NCBI GenBank assembly: GCA_963556495.2
Contig: OY747705.1
Location: forward strand, 33,381,798-33,445,797
DNA length: 64,000 nucleotides
Source: Valencia hispanica
Lineage: Eukaryota; Chordata; Actinopteri; Cyprinodontiformes; Valenciidae
Direction: 5' to 3'
A program made the position numbers and the translations under genes. The notes beneath the pieces are model-generated. The model searched no databases. It had not been told where the DNA came from and saw only the letters and a program-made list of their open reading frames with translations. Positions 21,851 through 33,646 of this stretch are shown one piece after another (positions within the stretch are counted from its first letter, which is position 1; every line of letters starts with the position of its first letter).

Positions 21851-23809
21851 AAATGTAAGTATAACATAATGCATTAAACATTTAACCCATTAACAATATG
21901 TTAAATGGCACAAATGGAAAACCCTATAAAAAACAGCAAGCATTTTACATGTTAAATGAGATTTGGGTGGGGCATCGTTATGTGTTTAATAATCCAACTA
22001 GTCTGTTAAATGACTAGAGAAATCTTGCAAAAACAAATCAGTCGTGAAAAATTCTGATTGGGTTTCTGTTTTTGAAAGAATTCTTGCAAAGCAGAAAAAC
22101 AGTCTGGATCCAAAAAGGATAAAGCCATCTTTGATCATCTTCTTTATGGAATATCTGAATGTAGTTGAATGCATTTCTATTTGAATATTTAATGTACGTT
22201 TTTCTCATTGTCTATAAATATTTTGCATTTGACTTTATTATAAATCAGTGCAAATCGAGATCACATTTGGGATTCCTTAAAGCTGCAATCATAAGCAACT
22301 TTTATTTCATATCTACTTCATCCCAATGGAGAGTTGTGATGTATTTACCTGTAAACAAAATAATGTCTTTTTTGTCTTAATGTATTTTTAGTTTTACTGT
22401 ATTTTGTATTTTCAGTTACCTGTATATATGGTGCTGTGCAACTTAAATTGCCTTGCTTAATTTGAAGCTAAAAAGGACAGCATTATTTTTTACAGGAAAA
22501 AATGCTTTTTATGTAAAACAAATGATGTTCATTACTGTAATGACATACAGATTTAATGGTTTTCCTAAGTTGAACATCCCTTTAAAAGGTCCATTAAAAA
22601 TTAGACCTAAATGAGAGTGACAGAATAAGTTCATGCCAACTTGGATATGTTTTGAGTTTTCATTGGTCCGGACCTTCTGTGAAAATGTTATGTTCAGTAG
22701 CAGAGTAAAAGTGCATTTTCAGATCTTTTTTGCAGCCATAATTTGACATTGGGAACCCACAAATGAATATACACTTTTAATGATCTTGAACTGAGTGGAA
22801 CCTCTTGTCTCATAATGTAGTATCAGCAAACTCCTTCTAGGCAGAAAAAGACCAACAACTAGGCCTATTATTGATATTTACTGGTTGTTTCTTCATACAA
22901 TCATTCCTTCTTATGAACTATGTCTATACTCTATACATATATACTGTTATTTTCTAAACTTATTCCAGTGATTCACCTACAGAGACCTTCTGAGTTAATG
23001 GTGCTGTGATCCTAATTCACCCACACAGATTTCTAGCTCTCTTCAGATTATAAATACAGACATTATGTCTGACCCTTTAATGTAGTTGCAAACACCCCCA
23101 CATGCCCCGCAGCTACATAGTAGAGTCGTGAATATTTGACTACTTGGACACATTATAGAAACTTTACATTGTTCATTTTGTTCTGTGTTCTAAATACATT
23201 CCCCATCTCTGATTATTTGAGAGCTAAACAAAACATTGTGCTCCCTTAACATGTACATAAGCCATTCAACATGAGAATAATGAAGAATAATTAGTTGCAA
23301 CTGTGAAAAAAAAATTGTGGTGTGATAAAATATTGTAAACAAATATTAGAGGTGTGATGAATATCAAACTAAAGAGACAAGTAAAACCATAACATTGGCT
23401 TAAGGAAAATTAGAAGACTTTGAACTCTAATCCATGTTATATCTGCAGATGTTTTTCACCATGTGTTAAACATTGCTTTGCTGGACAAGGTGGACAAAGT
23501 TTATTTATACCAAAGGGAAGAAGAATATGGTTCACATTTAAAGTTTGTGTTTAAAGTTTTGTTATTTAATTTTTTTCTTTTTTTTACAGACTTGCTAAAT
23601 GTTACCAAGTGCTATTGCAAAACACAGTTCACATCTGATCAAAAACTGAAGAACTGGATGTGCTCTCTCGCTAACCTGTTTTATTAATAGTTAGGACTTT
23701 TAACATATTGTTGGGGACCAGAGAATATTTTGTTTTATCCAATGATCACACAATGTGGTCCATGGTAATTTGTCATAATCATTCTCCCGGATAAAAGTGC
23801 CTATCATCA
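21851..23809. other. No gene seen
   Basis: AT-rich non-coding sequence; nothing recognised in about 2 kb. Confidence 0.45.
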
Positions 23810-24539
23810 AACCCCTCCTTTCCACCGGACGCGTAAGCGGCACGTTACAGGAAGAGCACGTTTCACTTGCGTATTCTGCTGCTTGGCCCTGGCCACTGGG
23901 TGCGTATGAAGCGCATAGCAGCAGGGAAGCAGCTGTCACAGAGAGCGCATGAAATCACGCGAGATTAGCAAAATCACGCTTGGTTTCGTCAGTAAACACA
24001 ACAACCATAGACATATATAAACGTCTATGACAACAATAACTAGGAAAAGGCAACAACATGGCTCCAAAAGGTTTATGTTTTGTGTTATGTCCGTTTTATA
24101 TTCGCCAATAACTTATGTTATGTCAGGGAATATCCAAAATCGCTTATTTGTGTGATAACACACAAATGAGACTCTCCCGTGAGGTACTGACTTCTCACTG
24201 GGCCGCACAGGTAGTAACCTTTTGTTTGAGTAAAGCAACCGCAAAGCAGCACATTTCTTTTATTTTGAAAATTTCCGGATGCCGAGCCGTTATATTTCCT
24301 TTCTACCCCCATCCAAAATGTAGAAATTTACGTGTTTCTGAGGCGTACTGCGTAGAAAATAGGACTGCCTCGTATATTTAGAAAAGTTCTGCGACATGAC
24401 GCTGACGAGACGCGGCAGACTAGTGCTGCTTTCGCCTCCGGTGGAAAGGGTTCTATTGACTACAGTGGTGGCTATTAGCTGCGTATGACGTGCTGCTCCT
24501 GTAACGCGCTGCTTACCCATCCAGTGGAAAGGAGGGGTT
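23810..24539. mobile_element. MITE with about 50-bp TIRs
   Basis: The left end AACCCCTCCTTTCCACCGGA at 23810 and the right end CCAGTGGAAAGGAGGGGTT ending at 24539 are inverted copies. Similarity continues inward for roughly 50 bp (GTTACAGGAAGAGCACG against CGTGCTGCTCCTGTAACG). Length is 730 bp. It encodes nothing recognisable. No target duplication is evident: the flanks TATCATC and AGGAGAG differ. A partial extra copy of the end, CCGGTGGAAAGGGTT, lies inside near 24438. Confidence 0.75.
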
Positions 24540-25496
24540 AGGAGAGAGGTTCAAGAAGCGGAGTAAGATCCAAAGAATGGGCTGCAGTTATGGGAGCAAT
24601 TTGGTTTCAGAACACAATGGTCATCTGAAACACCACAATTATGCAGCTAAAGTCAGTTCTGGTACTAACAGATGTTTACATCTTTGTGTTAAATCAAATC
24701 TTTTCTTGCTATTGCCTGGTGTTTTTCTAGTTTGCATGACAGAGATGTTATTAGCTTTGACGGTCAATCACTGAATGAATTCTTCATATAATTGCCGGTT
24801 CTGGTCATTCCAGGGCTAAATCATCATGCAAACTCTGTACTGGGATTTGGCAGAAAAATGTAACCAACAGTCCAGTCCGACTGACCTATATTCTTGTGCA
24901 GAATTTTCAGAAATCCAGCTCATTTGTCAATAGAGGGCTTTAGATTCCAAACATGTGGTCAGTTTGGCAACGTCTGTCCTTGAAAACAGCATAATCTGGG
25001 AAATCCTATGTATTCTACTTTTGGAAGTGATATCTGGACCTATATGAGATATATGATTAAATCTGGACATTATTTGTTCCCAACTTGTTTCTTTGAAGAA
25101 AAATTAAGGATAAAAAGTTTAACACTCAGATTAGAAATAAAACAATACTAATACTTCTTTTTTGATTTTTTGATGTTGATGTTCTGTATTCCTGATACTT
25201 ATACGTGTGTTATTTTTTTTATACTTTTTTTTTTTTTACTTTTCTAATTTTATATTCAGTGCTTTGGTGAGTGCTCACTGCTTTAAAAGTGCATACAGTT
25301 GGCTTGGCTTTAGAAATTCTTAATGATGGATTTTTCTCCTCTGGATACAGAGGTAAAATGTAATGTTTTTGACTTTATGAATGACAAGGTTTATTGCTTC
25401 TCGGCTTTATTCTTTGTTATTTTAACTACTGCTAAAAAGCCACGAGATACTTGCAAGAATAACAAACACTGCATTTACCAGGATTTGTACTTATAG
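24540..25496. other. No gene seen
   Basis: Non-coding, with T-rich runs near 25210-25240; nothing recognised. Confidence 0.5.
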
Positions 25497-25989
25497 CAGA
25501 GGTGGGACCAAGTCAATGTTTTGCAAGTCTCAAGTAAGTCTCAAGTCGTTATCCTCAAGTCCCGAGTCAAGTCTCAAGAAAACACAGGCAAGTCAGAGTC
25601 AAATCTCAAGTCAAGACAGACAAGTTTCAAGTCAAATACCAAGTCTGAAACCTGGAATTTCAAGTCATTCTTTGAAGCAATGTTGCAATTATATGTTTAA
25701 TGTAAATCATTAACCATGTGTTATTTTAATTGTAATTTTTTACTTATTTCAACACCTGATTAAACAAGTGCAAATGAACTTAGAAATTTACAAAAAGTAG
25801 TTCTGAATTCCCAGCTCTATATTGTACAGTACATTAATCAAACTTAGCTAATAAGAATAGTCTTCCTTTGAACTACAATTTCACAGATTCACAGTTAAGG
25901 ATTAAACGATTTTAGAAAAGAGTGCAGTTGATGTAATAATTTTTAGGAGTCACAGGTACAAGTCACAGGTATTTACATACGTTTATAAG

Positions 25990-26580
25990 CAGTAAAACTA
26001 TTCCAGTCCTCACTCCAGCTCAGCAGGTGGTGGTACTGCACCTCAAGTTGTTTGCCAACTGCCATAAACTCAGAAGAAGAAGGGCACCATAATTTTTGTA
26101 GGCTAATATTGAGCATGCTAATGGAAGCTAATACACGTAAGGAAGGGAATCAAAAAGGTTTTGAGCGGCAGATAATATTGGATTTTGGACATCAGACTTG
26201 TCGTGGACTATTTTAATGGAGGACATTATTTCACAATTTTTGTTTGAGATGGCTCTGTTCTGTCACTGCAATGAGGCTTTGAGCGGTGAACTTCATATTA
26301 TTTTGTGATTTGGTAAAAGTGTTTGCTGCGTCTACAGTTAAGATGGTATCCTTGATTGGCATACTTAATTCAATTCACAATAATCTTTGGTTTCCAATGA
26401 AGTATAATATGTATATGTACAAAAAAAGGATTCTGTAGTATAATATGTATATGTACATAGAAAGGATTTTGTAGAAACAGGCACATTTGACCCGAAAGTA
26501 TGGAATGTCCCACCCACAGAACTCAAGAATACCAAGGGTGACCCTCTCATTAAATCTCTGCATACAGTTCTAATGAGCAA
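25990..26580 (+). repeat. Dispersed repeat copy A with internal GAAGAAGAAG
   Basis: Begins with a LINE-3'-end-like block (CAGGTGGTGGTACTGCACCT, GTTTGCCAACTGCCATAAAC) and GAAGAAGAAG near 26070. It continues through CGTAAGGAAGGGAATC, ATTGGATTTTGGACATCAGA and GGTATCCTTGATTGGCATAC to CATTTGACCCGAAAGTATGG. The same ordered words occur at 48220-49080. The two copies are clearly related but much diverged. Family unknown. Confidence 0.65.
26402..26473. repeat. 36-bp tandem duplication
   Basis: Two consecutive 36-bp units starting GTATAATATGTATATGTAC, differing at a few positions. Confidence 0.8.
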
Positions 26581-26765
26581 TGTTCAGCATCTCTGTTAAG
26601 AAAATTGGCATTACCAAATAAACAACCACTAATAAAATCAGATTACTCTTAGCATTTTATTATTTTTTGATATGCGTGATGGACAGAAGAATAAGACCAT
26701 TATGTAACTGTGCAAAATAAAAAACCCAAGACTTAATGCATTGACTGCAGTAAACTACTTATTCT

Positions 26766-29120
26766 TTTTTTGTGTTTTTTATTATTGAAAAACATAGTAA
26801 AGGTAAGTACATTCCAAAACAATACACATTTTCTCAGATTTAACCCCAGAAACAAATCCCCATACATCCGATCTTTAAAAAAAAAGAAAAAAAAGGGAAG
26901 GGGGGGTTACTCAGAAACAATAGTAGTGGATTTCTCATAAAATTTCAAAAAAAGGTTGCCAAACCTTATAAAATTTGTTTTCAGAACCAAAGACAGTGTA
27001 TCTGATCTTTTCCAAGTCCATACATAACAAAATGTGTCTTATCCAGTGGGCACAAGAGGTTGGTAAGGAGTCCTTCCACTTCAGTAAGATAGCTCTTCTG
27101 GCCAGTAAGGTAAAAAAGGATAGGATTCTGAATTTGGAATGTGGTAGTGTCAACTCCAAAAACAGCAGAGAGAGGGTTTGGATCAACCTGACACTGCAAA
27201 ACTTCAGAAACCGTAAGGAAAACAGACTTCCTAAAGTTAGTCAGGAAGCGGCACAACCAGTACATGTGCAATAATGAGCCAGGTGCACCTCTACATTTTC
27301 CACAAGTTGGGTCTATGCTTGGCTAATTTAACCTTAGATAGGTGCACACGATGAACCACTTTAAATTGCAAAAGTGCGTGCGGAGCACACATTGATGTGG
27401 AGGGCACCTGGTCTACAACAGATTCCCACACCTCATCTGAGATAGTGGAATTTAGGTCTCTTTCCCAGGCAGTTTCAATAGTAGCTAATGAAGGACAGCA
27501 TAGTTTAGCGATAAAGTTATAAATCTTAGACATTACCCCTTTCACTGTGGGGTTTACCGATAAAAAATCATCCAGTGGATTCTCTTGGGGTTTGTTTGGA
27601 AATTGGGGCGTCATACTCTGAACCTAAAGAACTGAGTAGATGCAATTCCAAATTTTGTTGTCACCTGGGAGAAACTAGAAAACAGATTGTCAGAATATAA
27701 ATCTGAGAAAAATGTTAAACCCTTTTTATGCCAAACAGGAAAGCCAGCATCAGCCATCGATGGAATGAACAAGTGGTTAGCTGTGATTGGACTTAAAAGG
27801 GAAAAAGCCTGGAGACCCAAAGTTTTTCGAAATTGAGACCACATTTTCAAAGACAGCTTGACCACTGGGCTCCCGGAAGCAATAGGGCAGGTAAGTGGAA
27901 GAGGTGCACCCAGGAGGGCAGACAAAGAGACTGCCGTGCCAACAACGCGAGTCTCCATGGAGACCCAGATCGGAGGTGAAGGGTCCAGATGAAAGTGCCT
28001 CCAGTACAACATAAACCTAATGTTAGCAGCCCATTAGTAGTGTCTCTAAAATCAAGGAATGAGAATTTAAATCCGGGAGTGGGGAGAAAAAGTTAAGGAA
28101 AAATTGTACATCATCAAAATTAGGCACGTAAACATTGGCCAAGGTCTCAAGCTTATTACAAAGTTTGCCAGATACAATTATAAAGCTTCCATTTTTATCT
28201 GATATATGATATTTGAAATGACAAAAGGAATATTGTGCTCAACTAGAATAGCAGTGCCCCTAGCCTTTGCTTTAAAATTAGTGTGAAAAGACTGCCCTGA
28301 CCAGCTTTTCCCCAAACGCCACTGATCCGAGTCTCGTAAATTGGTTTCTTGTAAAAACACTATCCCAGACTTGAGCTGTTTAAGGGGAGTAAGGACTCTT
28401 TTCCGTTTTACCGGGTGGTTCAATCCTTTTACATTCCAACTAACTAGGTTAAGATTACTGTTCATCTAAAGTTATCATATGATAATAATACATATAGTAG
28501 TACCGGGGGAGGAGGGGGGGGACGGGAATAAAAGAAGAAAAATAAAATTAAAATAAAGTACTTTTTAAGAAGAGAATTAGCTGTCACAAACCGCCCAACC
28601 CATTCCACCCCACCCCTTTAAAGAAAGAAAAAACATCCCCACAACACAGGCTGCGAAACAAAGGCAACCGCTACAATTCTGAAAGTCGAGGGCTAAATAG
28701 AACTTCCAAAATACAGCAAAAATGTTTTACCTAACATCGAACTGCAGATAGGAGAGGGAAAGGAAACCATACAGCACACGGGTCCTGATAGGTTCAGAAG
28801 GTAAAAACCAGGTCACAGACTCGCACTCTGTTCAACCTCCATGGAACAAAGGAGGTCGGCGACCGTGGAGACGGACTGCAACCACCTACTCTCCCCATCC
28901 GGGAGGGTGGCACGCAGCTTCGCTGTCCTTTGATGTAGAGTTCAGCCATAACTTTTTTGCTGCCTTTAGCCGATTTAGACATGACTTCCGAACTTGTGAT
29001 GTTGTCCCTGGTGTTATTGCGCAAGTTCGAGCAGGTTTACAAGTGAAGGAAAGGTGAAGAAAGTAATAAAAGTAAATATTCTTGTGGGAGCCAGCCAACT
29101 ACGCACCTACGCCATGTTTT
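26766..29120 (-). mobile_element. L1/Tx1-group LINE, internally deleted
   Basis: Reads right to left: a 5' leader starting near 29120 (ATGGCGTAGGTGCGTAGTTG on the minus strand), an endonuclease start, then a jump to the C-terminal region of ORF2, and a 3' end with an A-rich tail (AATAATAAAAAACACAAAAA) near 26766. At 2.35 kb it lacks all of the reverse transcriptase core. It sits inside the CAGAG-ended hAT candidate. Confidence 0.8.
26981..28465 (-). pseudogene. L1/Tx1 LINE ORF2 remnants
   Basis: The endonuclease begins MNSNLNLVSWNVKGLNHPVK at 28465 and includes IVFLQETNLRDSDQWRLGKS, the catalytic-Glu region of an APE-type nuclease, ending near 28180. Non-conserved frames follow. C-terminal pieces lie at 28012-27611 (YWRHFHLDPSPPIWVSMETR), 27614-27291 (WERDLNSTISDEVWESVVDQ) and 27271-26981 (GSLLHMYWLC... 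and LFYLTGQKSYLTEVEGLLTN in different frames). No RT motifs are present. The order matches the L1/Tx1 layout, with a large central deletion and several frameshifts. Confidence 0.8.
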
Positions 29121-29809
29121 GCAAACTGGAAGTCACTATTTATTCTTAATATACTTTCCTGCCGCAGATGTCACCAAAGAAATAGTCAATCCTCTGATGG
29201 AACTTGACCCATTTCAGCATTATGATGGGGAGGAGACAGATCTCTCTTCTGTGAGTTCAGATAAAGGAGCCCCTTTGTGAAACAGACCTCCATTTACCTT
29301 CCACCGACAATCCTGAACTAATTAGCTGCCTGTTATTCTTGAATGCGCTTGGAAAACCAGATTTAAAATGGCATGACAAAAATAGCATAGATGTTAAGGC
29401 TATCAAGATTAACTTAGCCAGGAGAACATTTGCTCATAAAACAAAGTTAGCTTAAGTCAGCTATGGCATTGTAGCAAAAAAGTACCACCTACCATTCTTT
29501 ATGGAACTTCAAATATTAGAAGAAGTTGAAAGTTGTTCCATCTCCATCTGTGATTCTCTTCTTGCATGTTCTTGCATATTGCCATACATTTTTTGTAAAC
29601 TACTTCCTAGTTTATGTGCCCAAAATAAATTACTATTGGGAGCATTATTGTCATTGGCTGCAGCGGCATATAGACAGACAGAGGGTTAAGCTGGTAAATT
29701 GATTGGCTGTTTTGCAGCTCTCACACACACGCATACAAGTCAATTCTAAAGTCATGAAATGAATGACTTGAGTCTGACTCAAGTCCAAGGACTCGGGTCC
29801 ACAACTCTG

Positions 29810-30017
29810 ATTTATACTTGGATCACTGTACTCATAATTCCTTGTCTTAACAAAAAATAAAAAAAACACACAAACAGAACAGGATCTATTCTTAGCAAAA
29901 GTTCTCACTCAGGCCTGTTTAGCAGTTCCTTTTGACTTGCTATGGACATGTCATCAGAGCATTTGACGTATAAGTAAGTTACACAAATCTGTCCAGACGG
30001 CATATTGCCTCTTGTTC
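29810..30017. other. No gene seen
   Basis: Short non-coding stretch after the hAT end. Confidence 0.5.
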
Positions 30018-30105
30018 AGTGACTGCGGGAGATAGGCCCCAGCCCCCCGAACCTGCTAGGAATACCGGGTATAAACAATGGATAGATAGATGTATGGATA
30101 AACCA
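30018..30105 (+). repeat. RTE/Rex3-like LINE 3' tail
   Basis: GGGAGATAGGCCCCAGCCCC, then CCGGGTATAAACAATGGATA and GATAGATGTATGGAT, is the typical terminus of fish RTE (Rex3) elements, which end in GATG/GATA-type short repeats. Only the last about 90 bp is present. Recognised from the motif. Confidence 0.6.
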
Positions 30106-30892
30106 ATGGCATAACAGGTTATTTCTGTTACTTACTAGGTAACTTCTCAAGGCAGTTTGTTTGCAATGGATTTTAATTAAGGTTCTCAGAGTAAAAGAGA
30201 GTGAATACTAAATGAATAGCACACTTCTAAGACTTCTTTTTGTTCTGTTTGTTTTCTGTTCTTTTCTATTATATATGATATTTGAAGACATTAAGGAATG
30301 AGTGGAAGTGTGCTAAAAACAATACATTCAACATCTATATATATTTCCCTTCAAGCACTGGTAATTTTTGCGATACATAATGCTGACATTGTGAACAGCA
30401 CCGCTCAACTTAAAACCTTTTTCAGCTCCACATGCCAAGGGCAGTGATCCTAAACAAAACACATCCAAATTGCAGTAAAATGTGAGAAAAAAGACATATG
30501 CTACAAAAAAAAGGGAATATCAGGGAGAAGAAAAAAGTAATAGAGTGAAAGAGGTGCATTACCTTGTGCCCTCCACAATTTTGGGTCATTACCCATCTTG
30601 TCTTATGCAGTTTTAGCAAGACTTTGTAGGAGGAAAGCAACTTAATCTTCCTACATTTATTTTAAAGCCGACATACTGTAAAAGGACAGAGCTTCACCAG
30701 AAAACTTAATGTTTTCATTTATACTGAAAAAGAGAAACCATTAAACAGATTTAAAAAATGTAAACCTAAGACTGTTTTGCTTGAAGGGAGAAATACAAAC
30801 CACTAAAAACATTATGCCACCCACTGAACATTAAAAAACACTCAGTAATACATTTGTTGGTTTCGTTTTTGCATTTTGCAGTTTGAATTTAA
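30106..30892. other. No gene seen
   Basis: AT-rich non-coding DNA; nothing recognised. Confidence 0.5.
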
Positions 30893-31551
30893 AGTGCCTC
30901 ACAAAATTATTCATAGTCTGTTAACATTATCACATTGTCACGTCCTTGCTCAGACTTCATTGCATGGCTTTTATGTGATAGAACACACATTACTTTATAA
31001 TTGTGAAGCTGAAGTAAAATTATATTTTGTTTTTCAATATTTTTATTTACCATTTTAATTCAGTCCTTCTGAGCCAATACTTTGTGGAACCAAATTTTCA
31101 ATTTGCAGATTCCAGATGGATTTAGGTCTGGATTTTGACTGGGCTATTTTGAACACATGAATATACTTTGATGTAAACCTTTCCGTAATTCCATTCCATT
31201 GTAGTGCTGGCTGGATGTCCTGTTGAAACTTTGATCCCAGTATCAATAAGGCTTTCTTCTATGATTTCTTTGTATCTTTCTCCATTCATCTTCTTATCAC
31301 AACACAATACTGCCATCAGCATATTTTATGCTAATTGAACTATTTATGCTGATTTGTGGAGCGCATTATAAACAGTTGTCTTGTCAAAAAAGTATCCTAC
31401 ATGAGCAGTGGATCTATGTAGCTGATGAACAAGTTGTGGTAGGTTAAGATTTGTGATACCGTTTTCCCGTAAATGGATGATGAACTGAGCAGTGCTCTGT
31501 GATATTCAAAGCTTGAGGTATTGCTTGGTAACCTGACTGTTAAGTGAACTT

Positions 31552-32495
31552 CTCCCCGGTGACGGGGGCCCCTGCCTGCCGGTGCATCGGTGGTCAATCC
31601 GGTTCGGACCTGGTGCGTGCCTGGCCGGGCCTGGGGGGGCCGGTGTGTCGGTCGGCCGGTCCTTTGGTTGGTCGGGGCACCTCTTTTTTAGGTGCCAGGT
31701 TTGGGATTGTTGGGTGGTGCCTGCTCGGTGGCTCGGCGGGATGCGGATCCGGCGTCTCTGCTCGTTTGATCACCTGTTCTGTGCGCACCTTGCGTGGCCG
31801 GTTCATTGACGGGTTGGACCAGCCCTGGCCCTCGTTGGATGCCTGGTCTTGGCGTCCTGCGTTGCGCGGGATCAGGACCCGGGAGCTGGTACAACTTGGT
31901 GTCCAGATGCTGGCTGAGCCCGGCCTGGGGATGCTGTCCGTCCCCTGTGGCTATCGGTGGGGATGTTGGCGGTGGGGATTGGCCTAGGGTGGAGGCGGCG
32001 CGTGGTGGCCGGCGGCGGCCCCTGCAGTGCCGGGGGCCCCTCGTCGGCCGGTCCCTTGTCGGGTCCCTGCTGGGGGGTGGGGTGCCCCTGGGCCCCGGCT
32101 CCCCCGGTCCATTGACCGGCTCGCCCTGGCGCAGCCAGTTGCCGGCGGGGGTCTTGGTTGATTAATCAAGCTCTTCCTGTGTTTTCTTTGTTCCCCTTCC
32201 TCTCTTGTATTTTCAACTCACCCTCTCTCTTGACTTTTTGTTTCCTACCTCTCTTCTTCATCTTCCTTCTTTCTTCTCCTTAATTTTCCGTCTCCGTGTC
32301 CATAACATCAGGAAATAAAAACCCCAACAATTCATAATAAAGATTTTTCACACATATATCAAGTGGAGGACTATAGCAAAAGCTGTACTGCTCCGCTTGT
32401 GAAAGTAAATCTGTTGGGCTTCTACTTGGTACTCAGACACCAATTCTGAGCTCCACACTGCTAAACAGGACACGTAAAAAAAAAAAAAAAAAAAA
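31552..32495 (+). mobile_element. GC-rich poly(A) retroposon, family unknown
   Basis: The 10-mer AAGTGAACTT flanks the insert (31542-31551 and 32496-32505), and the right copy directly follows a run of about 22 A: hallmarks of LINE-driven retroposition. The first 600 bp is strikingly GC-rich (GCCGGTGTGTCGGTCGGCCG near 31638). Then comes a pyrimidine-rich stretch (32170-32300), then an AT-rich part with AATAAA signals near 32315-32340. ORFs in the GC-rich part are open in several frames and both strands, so base composition explains them. I do not recognise a source gene; a truncated LINE/SINE or a retrocopy of a non-coding RNA are both possible. Confidence 0.8.
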
Positions 32496-32497
32496 AA
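32476..32497 (+). repeat. Poly(A) tail of the retroposon
   Basis: 22 consecutive A residues overlapping the first bases of the downstream target duplication. Confidence 0.9.
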
Positions 32498-32939
32498 GTG
32501 AACTTGTTCACAACTATATTCCTGATCTGTCAGCTGTATTCCCAGGTCTTCAAGATGCTGTTTGTTCACTAATGTTCTCTATCAAACCTCCAAGGTCTTC
32601 GCAGAACATCTCCACTACACACACGTGGGCTCTATTTTCTAATAGGATATTTTCTGAAGACAATTGATTGCACTGCATTTTATTTTTTATTGTATTTTTT
32701 TAAGAAGTTTTAGAGTAGAGATTGCTGAATACTGATTTGTGGCACACTTTTCAGATTGGTAATCATAAAGAATAAATATCTATATAATTTACCATCCCTC
32801 CACCTCACAATTATGCACCATTTTCTATCAGCCTTTCATTCAAAGTCAAAATTAATTAAAACAAAGTTTGTGGTTATACCATAACAAAATGTAGAAATAT
32901 TTAAGGGGTATAAATTATTTTGCAAATAACTTTGTCTTA

Positions 32940-33646
32940 CAAACATGTTCACTGTCTGCTAATAAGAGTTTAAATAAAGGATCTGTTATTTTAGCAGAAC
33001 ATACTGCACTTGTCAAGAATTACCTTGTTGTTCCCTTCAAACCACACATTTTCTATTGGAGCACTGTTTTCAGATAGTTAAATTAAAAAAAATAGGGAAA
33101 AAATAGGTAAAAGAAAATCCACAAAGAGCAAATTATATAAAAGTTTTTTTCAGCAAGTAGAATGAGGAGCATGAGTTAAAATGAACTGGTAATATTTCCT
33201 CCTGAGACCTATAGTGTAAATTTGACAGTGCAGGCCTCAGGGCTAACAGTACAGTAGCCTTAATGAGGAAATTGTAGAATTTTGTGAGTGCTTGTTGTTC
33301 TTTTTAATTTCAGGGACTTGAGTTCATTATGTGCCTTGCAACAGCTGCTGTGCTCCCTGCAGATAAAAAAGAGGTTTTACTTTTCATTCACATCCAGCCA
33401 TTCCGGTTCCTTATGAAACACATTGTTGCAGGGCATCTGGTTTATGTCATGAGGGTTAGTGGTGTTTTTGAAAGTGTGTGTGGGAGTTTTGAGAGAGCGT
33501 TTTTGTGTGAAAAAACTAGGGACAATCACTGAATTCTAAACTCTGAAGTAATGCACTTTAAAGTAGTATTGCACATTTCTTCACCAATTACATACCAAAA
33601 AACATACCTTTTGGAAATAGCAAGGCCTCATCACAGCAACAGAAAT
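32940..33646. other. No confident gene; one exon-like ORF
   Basis: Mostly non-coding. At 33314-33454 a 141-nt open stretch is preceded by TTTTTAATTTCAG and followed by GTTAGT, which would fit an internal exon in phase 0 (47 codons). The peptide (GLEFIMCLATAAVLPADKKE...) is not recognised. Could be chance. Confidence 0.2.

Larger units (their letters stand above)
25497..29809. mobile_element. Probable hAT element enlarged by nested insertions
   Basis: The left end CAGAGGTGGGACCAAGTCAA at 25497 and the inverted right end GGACTCGGGTCCACAACTCTG (ending 29809) match as TIRs beginning CAGAG. The left 200 bp carries many AAGTCTCAAGTC-like words, and the right end has TTGAGTCTGACTCAAGTCC. The flanking 8-mers ACTTATAG and ATTTATAC agree at six positions, consistent with a diverged 8-bp hAT duplication. 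No hAT transposase is recognisable. An L1/Tx1 LINE (26766-29120) sits inside. It shares end structure with 60035-61293. Confidence 0.6.
30893..32933 (-). mobile_element. Old Tc1-like element split by a retroposon
   Basis: The left TIR GTGCCTCACAAAATTATTCA near 30893 and the right TIR GGGTATAAATTATTTTGCAA near 32906 are inverted and resemble the Tc1 ends elsewhere in the window. Minus-strand coding traces include KMNGERYKEIIEESLIDTGI (31230-31290) from the transposase centre and FGSTKYW near 31085 at its C-terminus, separated by frameshifts. A 944-bp poly(A) retroposon sits at 31552-32495. This Tc1 subfamily is more diverged than the copies at 7 kb and 35 kb. Confidence 0.8.

Noticed and set aside
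26975..27274. Plus-strand 99-aa ORF
   Set aside because: Antisense of the L1/Tx1 ORF2 C-terminal region.
31544..32169. Several GC-rich overlapping ORFs on both strands
   Set aside because: Openness in many frames follows from GC-rich composition; no domain or family resemblance, and the block is a retroposon.
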